DNA of 64,000 nt from Sebastes aleutianus (lineage: Eukaryota; Chordata; Actinopteri; Perciformes; Sebastidae). The DNA lies in the NCBI GenBank assembly GCA_916700875.1, contig CAKAKS010000066.1, forward strand, positions 5,497,742 through 5,561,741. Reading direction: 5' to 3'. Shown here one piece after another: positions 11,794 to 23,275 of the stretch. The position numbers and the translations under genes are program-made. Within the stretch, counting starts at the first letter, position 1; every line of letters starts with the position of its first letter. Under the pieces are notes generated by a model. The model worked only from the letters and a program-made list of their open reading frames with translations. It searched no databases and had not been told where the DNA came from.

Positions 11794-12833
11794 AGTAGCC
11801 TATAATTTCTGTGGAATAGTCCATTAAGTAGTGTCAAAGCTTACAAAAGGACAATTCCTGTATTCACTGATGTTATTATGAAGTCTATGGCTGCCACTAT
11901 TTTGGGAATTGACAAAGACTCCGTTTTACAACTTCTCGCTAATGATGGCTCAACTTCCCAAACCATTCAGCACACCAGAATCACCCCCCCTATCTGCTTT
12001 CATGAGCTGACAACGTCTATTACTGCACGTCTCCCTCTTGAATTACAGTGAAAACTTTCTATCTTCCTTTTTAATACTACTCATGGTTTGTTAACACTAT
12101 TATGTAATGCAGCTGTTTCATTTTTTTATTAACGTGTAGCAGATCTACTAAGATACATTACAGATCATCCAACATCTTAATTTCATGGAGGTTAAAATAC
12201 CTATTAAAACTGAACAAAGAGTTTTAAAGTCTTCGAAAAGACACTCAAAAGACAACTATTCTTATTTGAACTGCTTGATATCAAACATTCTCTTTGCAAC
12301 GTCATTACTGTCGATCCAACGGACGTAGTATTTGGGGAGGATGCACTTCAGAATTTCCAGATAACACAGCAGTGATGTTTTTCATTTCCTCACTTGTTAT
12401 TTTTGGATATAGCACGTGGAACGAATAACTTACTCTGACACAACCAACAGACTTCATCCGTAGTATTTGTTAACACATATCTGACGTTCCTCTGACGTAA
12501 TCTGTGGGAGTGTAATGTGCACTTTATCAGATTGTAAATGTTTGTAAGAATAAAAAAAAAAAGGCTTTCCTGTTTATAACTTCTAACGAAATATGGTGCT
12601 GCTTCCTGATCTTTTTTCTCAGTAAGCACACAACAGAGAGGGCTTCATGGCAGTCAGATGGAACTCATAATGAAAGACCATTGTTGTCCTATTTAGCTTT
12701 GTTTAGTCATGTAATCCTAGCCTGTGGAAATGGCTTAAATGTTGCATGTAGTATGACACAAGAGTTTATTTTCTGCCACGTTCATCTTTGTATTCTGCCA
12801 CCAGCAGTTAGTTTCAGTTGAACATTCTGTTAC

Positions 12834-12908
12834 TAGTAGCAACCCTTACTAGCATAGTAAGGGTTGCCACTAGCAACAGATGATAGTAGCAACCCTTACT
12901 AGCATAGT
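12834..12908. repeat. 25-bp direct repeat with intervening inverted copy
   Basis: TAGTAGCAACCCTTACTAGC plus ATAGT occurs at 12834-12858 and exactly again at 12884-12908. Between them TAAGGGTTGCCACTAGCAAC carries the inverted core, so a stem of AGCAACCCTTA/TAAGGGTTGC can form. Confidence 0.8.
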
Positions 12909-13097
12909 TCCACAGATGTTTATCATCTGTCATTACCTTTTTATGATTGTTAATATTATATTATTGTTATAATTAGGCCTACACTAGCTGTTTGAGGCTA
13001 ATGTGTTAGCTAATACAAAATTCAAACTGCTAAAGCGATAGTTTGACAATTTGCCACATACACTTATTTAATTTCCTGCCGAAAGCTATAGTTATAG

Positions 13098-13835
13098 ACC
13101 ATTACACAGTTGTAAACGTAAACATTAATGTGTCCCAGTTTATTTCCTGTTGCAGTTAAACAGGAATGAGTCCTAAAACCAGGAAATGAGTTAGTATTTT
13201 CGCACTTCCAGTTCCCTCGTCTGGAAGTCACTGGGTTTTTTTAATGTGTTTTTAGTTAGATGCCTGAAATAAAGTCTGTAGTTAACGCAAGCTTAAGAGA
13301 TTTTAACGTCTTGTTCTTAAACATGAAATACATCAATAAATACATGAATTTTGAAGCCTTTATTTGTCCTTAAAAAAGGCGGTTGCTAACAAGTGGCTAA
13401 ATAAGACTACTAAACGTCATCACGACGACTCGTCTGCCTTTACAGCCGCGTTGTGTGTACTCATGCGACTGTGGTGTAGTTCATTTATAGCCTAACATTA
13501 GTTAGTTAGTTAATTGTTAGTTTTGCATTCACACTTCAAAAATCATTCAAAAGTGGTGTTCATTTGTGGAGATTATCTTGCTGAACAACATGTGTACATA
13601 TCATAAACGTTTGCTTGTCACAGAGCTTATTTTCTGCAAAAACCCAATGGGAATAATCTCATTGGCTTTTTGTCGAGGGAACCAGGGTGATGTTAACTTC
13701 CTGGTTGGTCTACAAAAATACCTCATCCCTGGAGCGCTCATATGTCATGTCACTCTATATGAATGGCATCTGCTGCTGACAAGAAGTAAACATGGAAACA
13801 AGCTGTTGCCTAGCAATGGAATTCCAATGTAACGG
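13098..13835. repeat. Interspersed repeat, family E, copy 1
   Basis: It starts TAGACCATTACACAGTT and ends near AAGCTGTTGCCTAGCAA; the same two ends occur at 58321 and 58785. A related end in reverse lies near 6460-6530. It is probably a nonautonomous transposon. Confidence 0.55.
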
Positions 13836-15289
13836 CTATGAGAATATCAATACCACATATCATATTTGTCTGTTATGTTGTTATGTAAAGTGCTTTGAAT
13901 TGCCTTGTTGCTTAAATGTGTTATATAAATACACTTTCCTTGTTAAATGTAGGCCTACAGCCAGCAGCTGGTTAGCTTAGCATGAAAAATACTGTGATAT
14001 AGGCTACATACAGTGTGTAGATCACTGGAATAGGCCTACTGTCGGCATATATCCTCCTACTGTCCTGTCAAATAGAAAACTCTGAGTTGTGTCTCTGCTC
14101 AAACTTCACTACAACAGATTCTTGCATATTCATTATACGTGGCACTTGATACTCTGTTTATGGATTTGGAGCATCTGAGTCCAAGGAATTGAAAACATTC
14201 ACCCACACATTAAGAAAGTAAACAAAAATGTTTAGAACAGGTGTTTGTGTTCTTTCTGAAATGCCTTTACGTGCCAATCATTGCATAATGTAAGTAATGG
14301 GCCGTCAAAAAAAGGATTGAATCATTCAACACATGGGAAGAGGTGTGCAGTAAATGATCAATTGTGTAATGAATATGTATTATGTGTTAAAGGAACAGAG
14401 AAGAGATCAAAGAGATAAGAACCTGATGTTTAGTTTGAGCTGTCTGTTATAGATTACATTTTTAAAAACATTTGTACGTGTGTGTTTATGTTTGATTTCC
14501 CTCATCAAGAAGTGGGAGTGCGCTGTAATCTAACACAGATGGAAACAAAGAGGACAGACGCCAAACTAACTACAGTACCAACGCCCATTGCATCCTCAAG
14601 TACCACGGTCTCAGCTATTTAATGTGGAGTTTACACACAGTAAAAACAATGAACGTGAATTATCCAATGCAAATAAAATCACTACTAAGAGAGGATGGCG
14701 CTATTCCTGAGGCTAATTTGTGACTGATTTCCTGAGGAAGGGATGGGTTGAATAAAGAGGATTGTGGTTGTAACTAATGAGTCCTGGTGCCAGGTGGTTA
14801 ACCACACCGATATAATGTCACCCACAGACTGACAGAGATCACTGACAGGGCGAAAAATCAATAGTTTTAATGTCACTGCACACTTAGTCTAGTCTATCAG
14901 TTAGTTTAATAGCTCTGGTAGTTTAAAAACGTGACAACACAATACATGATAAAATACTACACCCACTGCAGACACTGTGTGTGGAGGCTATGTAGTGCAT
15001 TCAAAGGCTATAGTACATGTATTTACAGTACTTGTTGTATATAGATATCAGAATGTAATATTCTGGTTTTAAGTCAAATTCCTTCTTTGTCCCTCACCAA
15101 ACAGAAGTTTATTCAAGTGTGCTATTAGTATACTTATTTTAAACTTAAAATAAGAGTATACTTTCAGTTTACTTTTTATGTACCTATCAGACATATTCTA
15201 AAGTATACTTAGTTTATACTAACAAGTATACAGAGAAGTCTAAGTATACTTGTCTTATACTTGTTGATACTACTTTAGTATTGTACTTA

Positions 15290-15679
15290 GCCATAAATCA
15301 TTGGCTCCGCAGCGAGAAACGTTATCGTCTCCAACCGGGTGCCGGTGTCTTCCCTGTTCCCTCCGGCCGCGGTCAGACACGATAACGTTACTCGCTGCGG
15401 AGCCCCGGAGGCTGAGGCAGGAAAAGCCAACACTAGGATCAGCATTGATTCATGGAGAGACCTCCGTCTGGTCAGCTAACATTACTGCCAAGCAGCTGAA
15501 ATATAGAGTGATATTCTGGTTTTAGCTGACGTGTGTCGCCTCACTGTTTTGAGCAATTCTCGTTCATGTCTATTTAGAGCGAGCACAAGCACGAACCCGA
15601 CGCTGACTTTCGTTGACTTAACGGCCACAGGTGTCGCTGTTAACAAGCATTTCTGAAAGTTACAAATAGTCCCTTTAAT
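15290..15679. mobile_element. MITE family C, partial copy
   Basis: It shares GGCTCCGCAGCGAGAA, CACTAGGATCAGCATTGATT and GCAGCTGAAATATAGAGTGA with 37739-38383, and ends AATAGTCCCTTTAA. The left terminus appears missing. A 74-codon open frame across it is not a gene. Confidence 0.7.
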
Positions 15680-15929
15680 CTAAATATAACAGTATATGTA
15701 TATTTTCACAGGTGTTGATTGGTGGTCTGTTTGTCTTCTTGTAGAACAAAATATCCTGAAAAAGGTCAGTTATAATAAATATGTAAATATAAGTGTTGTC
15801 TTTTAAGATTTACAAAATTATTAATTCCAGAGGTCTATTTTTAGAAAGTTTTATCTATTTTGTACTTTTAAAGACTTCCTGATAAAATACTTCAGATCTT
15901 TTGTGATTTTCCCAGTGAGCCTCCAGGGG

Positions 15930-16144
15930 GGCTCTTGGGACGGTCCCGCCCAGCAGGCTGCATCATCATCCGGCCTGCCAGCCCCGATTCCCCGCTGACC
16001 CCTCCCACTTCACGCACCGGAGGAACCGGAGCGCTCGAATAAAACCTGAGAGGAGAAGAGAGAGCAGTTCAATCTGAGCGACTAAACCAGAGGACACCAA
16101 CACTACTGCTGCAGAGAAACAGACATTCACAAGACTTTCATCTG
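15930..16144 (+). promoter_or_regulatory. plat: plat promoter and noncoding exon 1
   Basis: A GC-rich stretch with a CCCGCCC box near 15945 precedes GAATAAAAC at 16037-16045, a weak TATA-like match. About 100 bp later AAGACTTTCATCTG ends at 16144 in the donor GTAAGA. The next exon starts at 23251 with untranslated bases before the plat ATG, so a noncoding exon 1 here is the natural reading. The transcription start is estimated at about 16065. Confidence 0.6.
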
Positions 16145-17234
16145 GTAAGAGCTGTTTTTATTTGACTCAGATGCAGACAGAGGATGCACCAGGCTGTTTT
16201 CTGCTAAAACTTCAATGTAAACAATTGCTGTTCATTTACAGCAGGATTTCAACCTGCTATTGCTTAAAACAGTGCTTTACTGTTAATACAAAAGAAAACC
16301 TGTTAAATTACGCTAGTATCATCAGTAACAGTTTCATGCAGTATTTTTTTTATTCTGGGACCTGATCTGCACATGTGAGGCTTGTACATTGTACATGATT
16401 GTAAAATCAGTGAATTAGCTTTATTGTTCTTCACTCACATGTTGTTATGGTTTGCATTCTGTGCTTGTAGCCAGCTAGAGACACACATTTTGGGAAAAGT
16501 GTCATCAAGTCTATTATAGCCTTTTTCCTAACAAGTGCCTTTAATTGTATTTAGTGTGACTATTCCTATGTCTGTAACCTGCTATTCATCTAAGCAAACA
16601 ATAATGTTTATTAAAATGTATGTAAAAAATACAACCTAAATAGTGCATTAAAACAAATCAGTAAGATAATGTAAAAGAAAGGTGAAAAACAGCTATATAG
16701 TGTATCTTTAAACAGTAAATTAACTGTAAAATACTATGAAATTAATTTTTTTAAAAAAACAGTATTTTTCATTAACAGTACAAAGCTGTAAATTTCAGCA
16801 ACAGTATAATAATGTTAATTTTACAGTAACATAAAGGCAACCCTGCTGCCAGTTCTTTACTGTTATTTTACTGGGAAATTCTTAACAGTGTTCTTCTTGT
16901 GTTTAAAAGTGATAATTATCTGAGGCTGTAGAGTTCATATAGGATAGACTGAGATGATCGTTATTTGATGTTTCAAGAGGAAATACATAAAATCTGGCAC
17001 ATTTGATGAAAATCAATTAAGATATTTTAACCACGATAAGCCAAATTAGTATGGCTGGGTAATATTCAGTATTAATGCATAAAGTCTGACAGTTGAGTCT
17101 GTTGTTATTAGATAATAATATGGAGTTATCTTGACACACAGTTCTCCCATCTTATTTAATGCTAATTAGCAGAAATCAATTAATATCTCATGTGAAATGA
17201 AATCAGAAATACAGTATGGAATATACATTTAAAC

Positions 17235-17871
17235 TAGGGCTGTCAATCGATTAAAATAGTTAATCGGGATTAATCGCATTTTTATCTGTTCAAAGTGTAC
17301 CTTAAAGGGAGATTTATCAAGTATTTAATACTCTTATCAACATGGGAGTGGGCAAATATGCTGCTTTATGCAAATGCATGTATATATTTATTATTGGAAA
17401 TCAATTAACAACACAAAACAATGACAGATATTGTCCAGAAACCCTCACAGGTACTGCATTTAACATAAAAAACATGCTCAAATCATAACATGGCAAACTG
17501 CAGCCCAACAGGCAACAACAGCTGTCAGTGTGTCAGTGTGCTGACTTGACTATGACTTGCCCCAAACTGCATGTGATTATCATAAAGTGGGCATGTCTGT
17601 AAAGGGGAGACTCGTGGGTACCCATAGAACCCATTTTCAGTCACATATCTGGAGGTCAGAGGTCAATCAGACCCCTTTGAAAATGGCCATGCCAGTTTTT
17701 CCTCGCCAAAATTAGCGTAAGTTTGGAGCATTATTTAGCCTCCTTCGCTGAACTAAAACTGAGCCGCTACAACCTAAAAATCACAAGTTGCATTAATGCA
17801 TTAAAGAAATTAGTGGCGTTAAAACAAATTGGTGTTAACGCATTGTTATCGCATTAACTCTGACAGCCCTA
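17235..17871. mobile_element. hAT-like MITE, family A, copy 2
   Basis: It starts TAGGGCTGTCA and ends TGACAGCCCTA. The flanks ATTTAAAC (17227-17234) and AATTAAAC (17872-17879) match at 7 of 8 positions, fitting the 8-bp duplication of hAT elements. It is inverted relative to the copy at 1908-2627. Confidence 0.85.
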
Positions 17872-19544
17872 AATTAAACGTTAGTGCTACCACACTGTAT
17901 AATGGTGACATTAATTTGGTCCATAGTCTGTGTTGGGAGGTGAAACTGTGACTTTGGTTCACCTTGTGCTCACTCATTCATTTGGCATCCCAACACTTTC
18001 TCACTCTGACTTCAGCAACTCTTTATTTACCTCTCTCACATCCACATCCACCTGTTTAATCTGGTGAGAATACTGTAGGAAATACTTCACCGCCTCACAC
18101 ACACACTCCTCTTCACCCACAAACACTTCTCGGAAAGTAAAAATGGTGTCACTTCAGATCTTTTTGCAACTCAAAATGTTACAAGAACATGGTGATTTTG
18201 TACCTTGCGGTCGGACTCAGTGTGTGTTTGTTAACGAGGAACATCCCCGCTATGATACTGTGATCCCTGCCTGTATGTGTGAGTGTGTATCTGAGCCAAA
18301 ACCTGCACAGGATCATGCAGGTTCTTATCAGGATAATGAGTTGGATTTTGCTTTGGGAATTCTCCTCCCGCGCATCCGTCATCGCTGATACTCTCACACT
18401 GATACTGTGTGTGCTGTTGCATGTTGAGAGAAAGTAGAGTTTGTATCCATTATCTGCATTCCCAGGAGCTGTGGTCAGCTGTGTTTGTGCCTCACACTGA
18501 TGTTTGTGACTCACAGGATCAGCCTTAAAGCTGTAAGTTAAGAGCAGGTCAGACAGGGGATGTAGAGCTGGTTCAGACTGTGGGAACAATCGGTCCAGAG
18601 AATGACGCTGAAACCGATACTGAGCTGCAACTAAAGCAGAGTTTCACTTGAACAAAAACCCTCTTTCACATCTCTATTCATCCTATATATCTTCACCTAA
18701 TTGCTTCAATGCTGGTCATAAATCCCATCAATGCCTCCATCTGTGTCTCTGTGTAGCCCCTGGAAGCTGGGATGACTCAGGACTAGTCACCGTCTTTCTG
18801 CTGACCTCAGGGTTTTCATTTCATCTCCTTTCTCTCCCTCTTTTTTCCCTTCTCCCCTTTCTCCCCATCCTTTCATCTCCTCCACGTAGCAGTCTCATAC
18901 TCCATTATCTCCTCAGCTTATACTCATTTCTAACGTCAACACCTGCTCTTTTCTACCTGCCTCTTTTCTGTGTTTTCTTTCTGATAAGGAGCTTCATATT
19001 GAGCACAGAGGGGAGCTGTACTGTAAGACAACAATGCAGCCCTCTGTTCTCAGGGAGTGTTCAGAGACGGATCACAGCTGGGTTATTGAAGCTTGACAGA
19101 AATCCCCCTCGAGTAAAGAATGCATAATTCCTTCTAAGTAGCTTACAGACATGGCATCGCATGCCATGACACATCAACAATTATGCTACACACATGCAAA
19201 CATCTTAACTGAAGAAACAACGCCTTAGCTGAAGGTGTTGTGCCAGGTAAACTATTGTACCAGGTGAATGCAGGTTTAGGGTTCCCAGCAGGTCAAACCA
19301 GTTCAAAAACGTGTTTTGAGGTTCACATTTGCTGCCGCTGCCAACCTGCTGTGACAAGAGAATGGGATTTACAATCCAATCACACGAATGTTGAGCTCTC
19401 TAAGAAATATTGTAAAGAAACTAACTGCGGTGCCAAAGAAAACAAGACCATAAAAGTGCAATAATACTCCCTGTGAAGGTGTTTCCTCTGCCAGTTCCTC
19501 CCCCGGCTGCCAGCATGGGCAGTCCACCCACTCTAACTTTATTA

Positions 19545-19820
19545 AAGGTACAGTGTGTAGGATTTGGCAGCATCTAGTAGTGTGGTTGCAGATTGCAACC
19601 AACTGAGTACCCCGGCGCTCACTCCTCCCTTTCCAAGACTGTGGTAACGTCAGCCGCCGAGTGCAACAACGTGGTAACGCCGTTCGCCTCGCTCAGAGGT
19701 CATTTTACTATAATAACACTACTCTGGGAGCAACGGAAGACAGACAGCGGCTGGCGGTACCGTGGTTTTGCACTCAACGGCTCACGTTACCGCAGTTTTG
19801 AAGAACTACGGTGGCAGGTA
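19545..19820. mobile_element. MITE-like repeat, family F
   Basis: It starts TAAAGGTACAGTGTGTAGGA and includes AGTGTGGTTGCAGATTGCAA. The reverse complement of this region, including GGTTGCAATCTGCAACCACA, lies at about 48640-48905. The right terminus was not resolved. Confidence 0.6.
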
Positions 19821-20737
19821 AAGTAACTTCAGAGATGCTTTAAAGTGCACACTGAACCATAATTTGAACTTCACAGGCAGATGCAACTATGTTCCCTGCA
19901 CGCCGTCTAACCATTCTCACCGTTTTAGACTTTTCGGACTTGTTACTGGAAGACAAGAATGTCTCGCCTCCGACCTTTACAACCTCAGCGCTCCATCATC
20001 ATTACACATCCTCGATAATGGTGCGGTGAACTCACCGCTAAGAAGTCAAAGATTGTGCTCAGCACTTAGGCCCAGTTTCTTTGAATACACCGAAACTGCA
20101 CACTAACAGGAGATGAATAACGTTGGCGGAAAACATTTACTTTCAGCTTTAGACATACAGTAAATCCTGTGAGTGTGTTTGTGTGCGTCTGTCTTATCGT
20201 CTGTTGCTTCTATTGAGGTGGTGCATCTTAAAGCTGCTGTTGTGGAGCTGCTGCTGACTCACAGTCTGGCTGCTACTCCAAAGATGTTTTCATTTCTTCC
20301 ATACATATTTGACCTACTAGGGTAACCGCACTCTCCTCAGGCTGCATACGTGGTTGTACATGTTTCAGCTATTAACTGATTGGGTGTAACTGACAGATGC
20401 CTTAACCCTATCTGCACCATTGGGACTGGGCTGGTGTCCCTCTTGTTTTTAAAGAGAGGATTGCTCATGAAGCGAGCGTTGTATCTCACTACCAGTCAGA
20501 ATAGCAATAGCTCTGGTTCTAATGAGCAAAATGAGCTGTCATTATTGGTTGTAACCCCTCCCGATGCGTTGTTATGGCGATCCAAGCAACATGTGCGCAT
20601 CAGTGTTTGGTTGGGTCTCATGTTCCTTAATGGGAGAAGAGACTGTAAAGAGTTCACACTTTACTGATGTTATTTATTGGCTATTATTGCACGGCTTTGT
20701 TTAATACTTGATTCTGATTGGTCAATCACGGCGTTCT

Positions 20738-20767
20738 ACGGTCTGTTATTTCTTTATAACAGACCGT
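20738..20767. repeat. Perfect 12-bp hairpin
   Basis: ACGGTCTGTTAT and ATAACAGACCGT are separated by six bases. It is probably part of a transposon end, since GTAGACCGTTTT follows nearby. Confidence 0.85.
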
Positions 20768-20849
20768 TGCTATGGGCGCAGTTCTGATGTCGGACTCTGG
20801 TAGACCGTTTTTGTGTCAAATTAGTGATTTCTTAAGTAAGTAGCCGTGT

Positions 20850-20955
20850 AATAAGCAGGATAATGTACAGCTAGCGGGTCATTGTTGTGAAATAAACCCC
20901 TTCTGTCAGGGTTTATTTCACAACAAAGACCGGCTCGCTGTACATTATCCCTTAC
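20850..20955. repeat. Long inverted repeat (about 45-bp arms)
   Basis: GGGTCATTGTTGTGAAATAA with ACCC (20876-20899) pairs with GGGTTTATTTCACAACAAAG with ACC (20909-20931). The outer arms ATAATGTACAGC and GCTGTACATTAT extend it. The loop is about nine bases. Confidence 0.85.
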
Positions 20956-23275
20956 TTGATCCATATGCAATCAAAAAGGTTAGTGACATAGTTTGACTTG
21001 AGTAAAACCTGAATTGAATCATTTTTTTTGCCTGTTGTGTTTACTGGTTATGAGGTTGTTGTAAAGCCATAGTTGCTGCAAGTTACACCAAAAACCTCAC
21101 AGATTTTACTGATTAGTTGGATTACTGTTCTCTAATATTTGACACTTTCAGAATTAAAATAAAATGAATAAAATGCATTTTGTTTCTCCAGGCAAACATA
21201 AATTCACATCAAATATTTCTTCATTTTCAAATAGCCCCTGTTATCCTGAAAAAGAACATGTGCGATACATCTAATGGTGACGCTACTAAGAGATTTTGAC
21301 AGTCAGATAACTGCAACTAACACAAAAACACAGTTTCTAAGAGCTGATCATCTCTAGGAAATTAGTTCCATTAACTACATAAAATTAAAAGAGCAGCCAC
21401 AGTTTTACTTTATATCCTGTTAATTAGACGTTGTTATGTACATGTGTATCTTGTGTGTTTATGTCTGTTCATATGCATTAAATGTTGTAAGACAGACCAC
21501 AAAAACAGCTAAAACTCTTGTGGGATTGCCAAAATAGCGGTGTTGATGACGCCCCAAACAGGGCCTCTGCATGTGAGACACCACAGGCTTCAAAAAGGGT
21601 GGGGTACACATATGTTCATATCTGATGTGTGCGTGTTGGTCTGCGTGCATGTATTGATATGTACGCACGTTTCCGAAATACATGGGGCCCGCGCTGGCAG
21701 TGTTTTAGCAGGAAACATATGTTTTTAGCTGACAGGGCTGGAGAGAGAGAGGGGCGACTGACTGGACAGAGCGGAGCAGCTGCACAAAGGAAAACAAAAA
21801 GGGAACTAGGGTGTTGTTGCCAGTGAGGCTCCGTTGGGGGGTAAAAAAAGTGCAGGACAATAGGGTTTTTTATTTGTGTGAGGCGAGGACAGCTTTCAAG
21901 GGACCCGTCCTCTTAATGGTGAGTGTGTGAATGCATGTGTGTGTTTTAAAAGTCAAACCCTGAGACCTTGAGTCTTTGCTCCAATGAACAATGAGAAGAA
22001 TGAACAGTAAACCTTTGTGTTTGTCGGGTGTCAATTAGCTTCCACGTTCCTGAGCACTTTGTCTATATGTGTGTGTTTGTGGTTGCCAGCGTAGCTGTTC
22101 TACTGATATATCAAAACCCAGCCATGTTTTCTATTAGCTCTGTCAACCACAGAAGGTGAGTCAGTGGAGAACCAGCCGACGGAGAGGAGAGTATAAAACG
22201 TGCAGGCGTGTGTGCACGTGGTTACTGCTGTATGTCTGGGTCTTTGCATGCAAGTGTCTGTAGAAGAAGTTTCTTAAAGTTATTTTTATATTGAGGTAAT
22301 TTCTACTTTTCAGCCCTCATTGTGTGCAACTTTCTTTTTCTTCTTTCTCATCTCCCTCTCTACCCCGTCTTCCGCTCACCCACTCCTTCCTTTGTGACTC
22401 ATGTTTACTCACACTTGACTTCAACAGGCGCTCTCTCTCTCTTCCGTATCTCTTTTCTGCATGCCTCCTTTAAAACAGAGAAGAGGAACAAGTCCGTTAT
22501 CAGACATCTTTTTTCTAGGAGTATAAAAAAGGAAATATGAGTTTAGTTTACTTTTTCTCGCTCTGGGGACTCTCCCCTTCTGTTTCCTCCTCTTACGCTT
22601 TAAAGTCCTGAGTCACTTTAATCCTCCCACAGCTGCTGCTTTGCTCTGTTAGAAGAGGAATGCTGTCAGTATGGTGCAGAAACTCTCTGCTGTGCCTGCG
22701 TGCTGTGTCCAGATGTGTTGTTTTGATGTGGCATCTCATTTTTAGTGAAGTGAAGATTATCTGCTTCCTGTTTATTCCTATAGTGGGATGAGTTATGATA
22801 AAAGGGAAATTGATTCAAGCAGGATAACAAAAACATATATACAGTTGTCCTATCAGACTGGACATGCTGTTAAAACTTCCTGTCTTAGTCAAGAACAACT
22901 TCAAGAAACTATAAAAAATGACCTCCAGTTTCCCACAAGCAGCCCACCTTTCCCACCCTTTCCTCTCCGGTGGTCTTCCTCAATAGCAGGCGTAGGGATG
23001 GAGGAAGGAAGCCAAACAGAAACAGTATAGTCAGGAGACGGTGACCAGTGTCCATCGTTTTCCTGCAATTGTTGCCTCAGTGTTAATGACAGATTCATGA
23101 CAAAAGGATTCAGATGTATAGACATGCAACAATGAAGTCCATACTCAGTCTCCTCACACAGCTTCAGCGCTTACATCTATCCATCTTAACTGTATTAACT
23201 TGTAAAATCTTCCGTCACATTTCTAATATGTATTTATATTCTCCTTCCAGCTAACTGAAGACCACTTGAGAAGCC

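Larger units (their letters stand above)
11794..15289. other. Intergenic region between divergent ikbkb and plat
   Basis: No gene was recognised on either strand. It holds a 25-bp direct repeat with hairpin (12834-12908), an interspersed repeat (13098-13835) and a palindromic AGTATACTT-rich tract (15120-15290). The rest is AT-rich sequence without recognisable coding or RNA features. Confidence 0.6.
16145..23250 (+). other. plat: plat intron 1
   Basis: About 7.1 kb between the noncoding exon and the exon with the start codon. It contains MITE family A copy 2, a repeat at 19545-19820, and strong inverted repeats at 20738-20767 and 20850-20955. Other open frames, including a 159-codon one at 18648-19127 in a pyrimidine-rich stretch, show no recognisable protein. 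Confidence 0.6.

Noticed and set aside
15290..15525. 74-codon open frame near the plat promoter
   Set aside because: It lies in a repeated MITE whose other copy at 37739-38383 carries the same sequence with changes that break the frame.
18648..19127. 159-codon open frame rich in Leu, Ser and Phe
   Set aside because: Pyrimidine-rich intronic sequence; low complexity, no recognisable domain, no supporting splice or promoter pattern.
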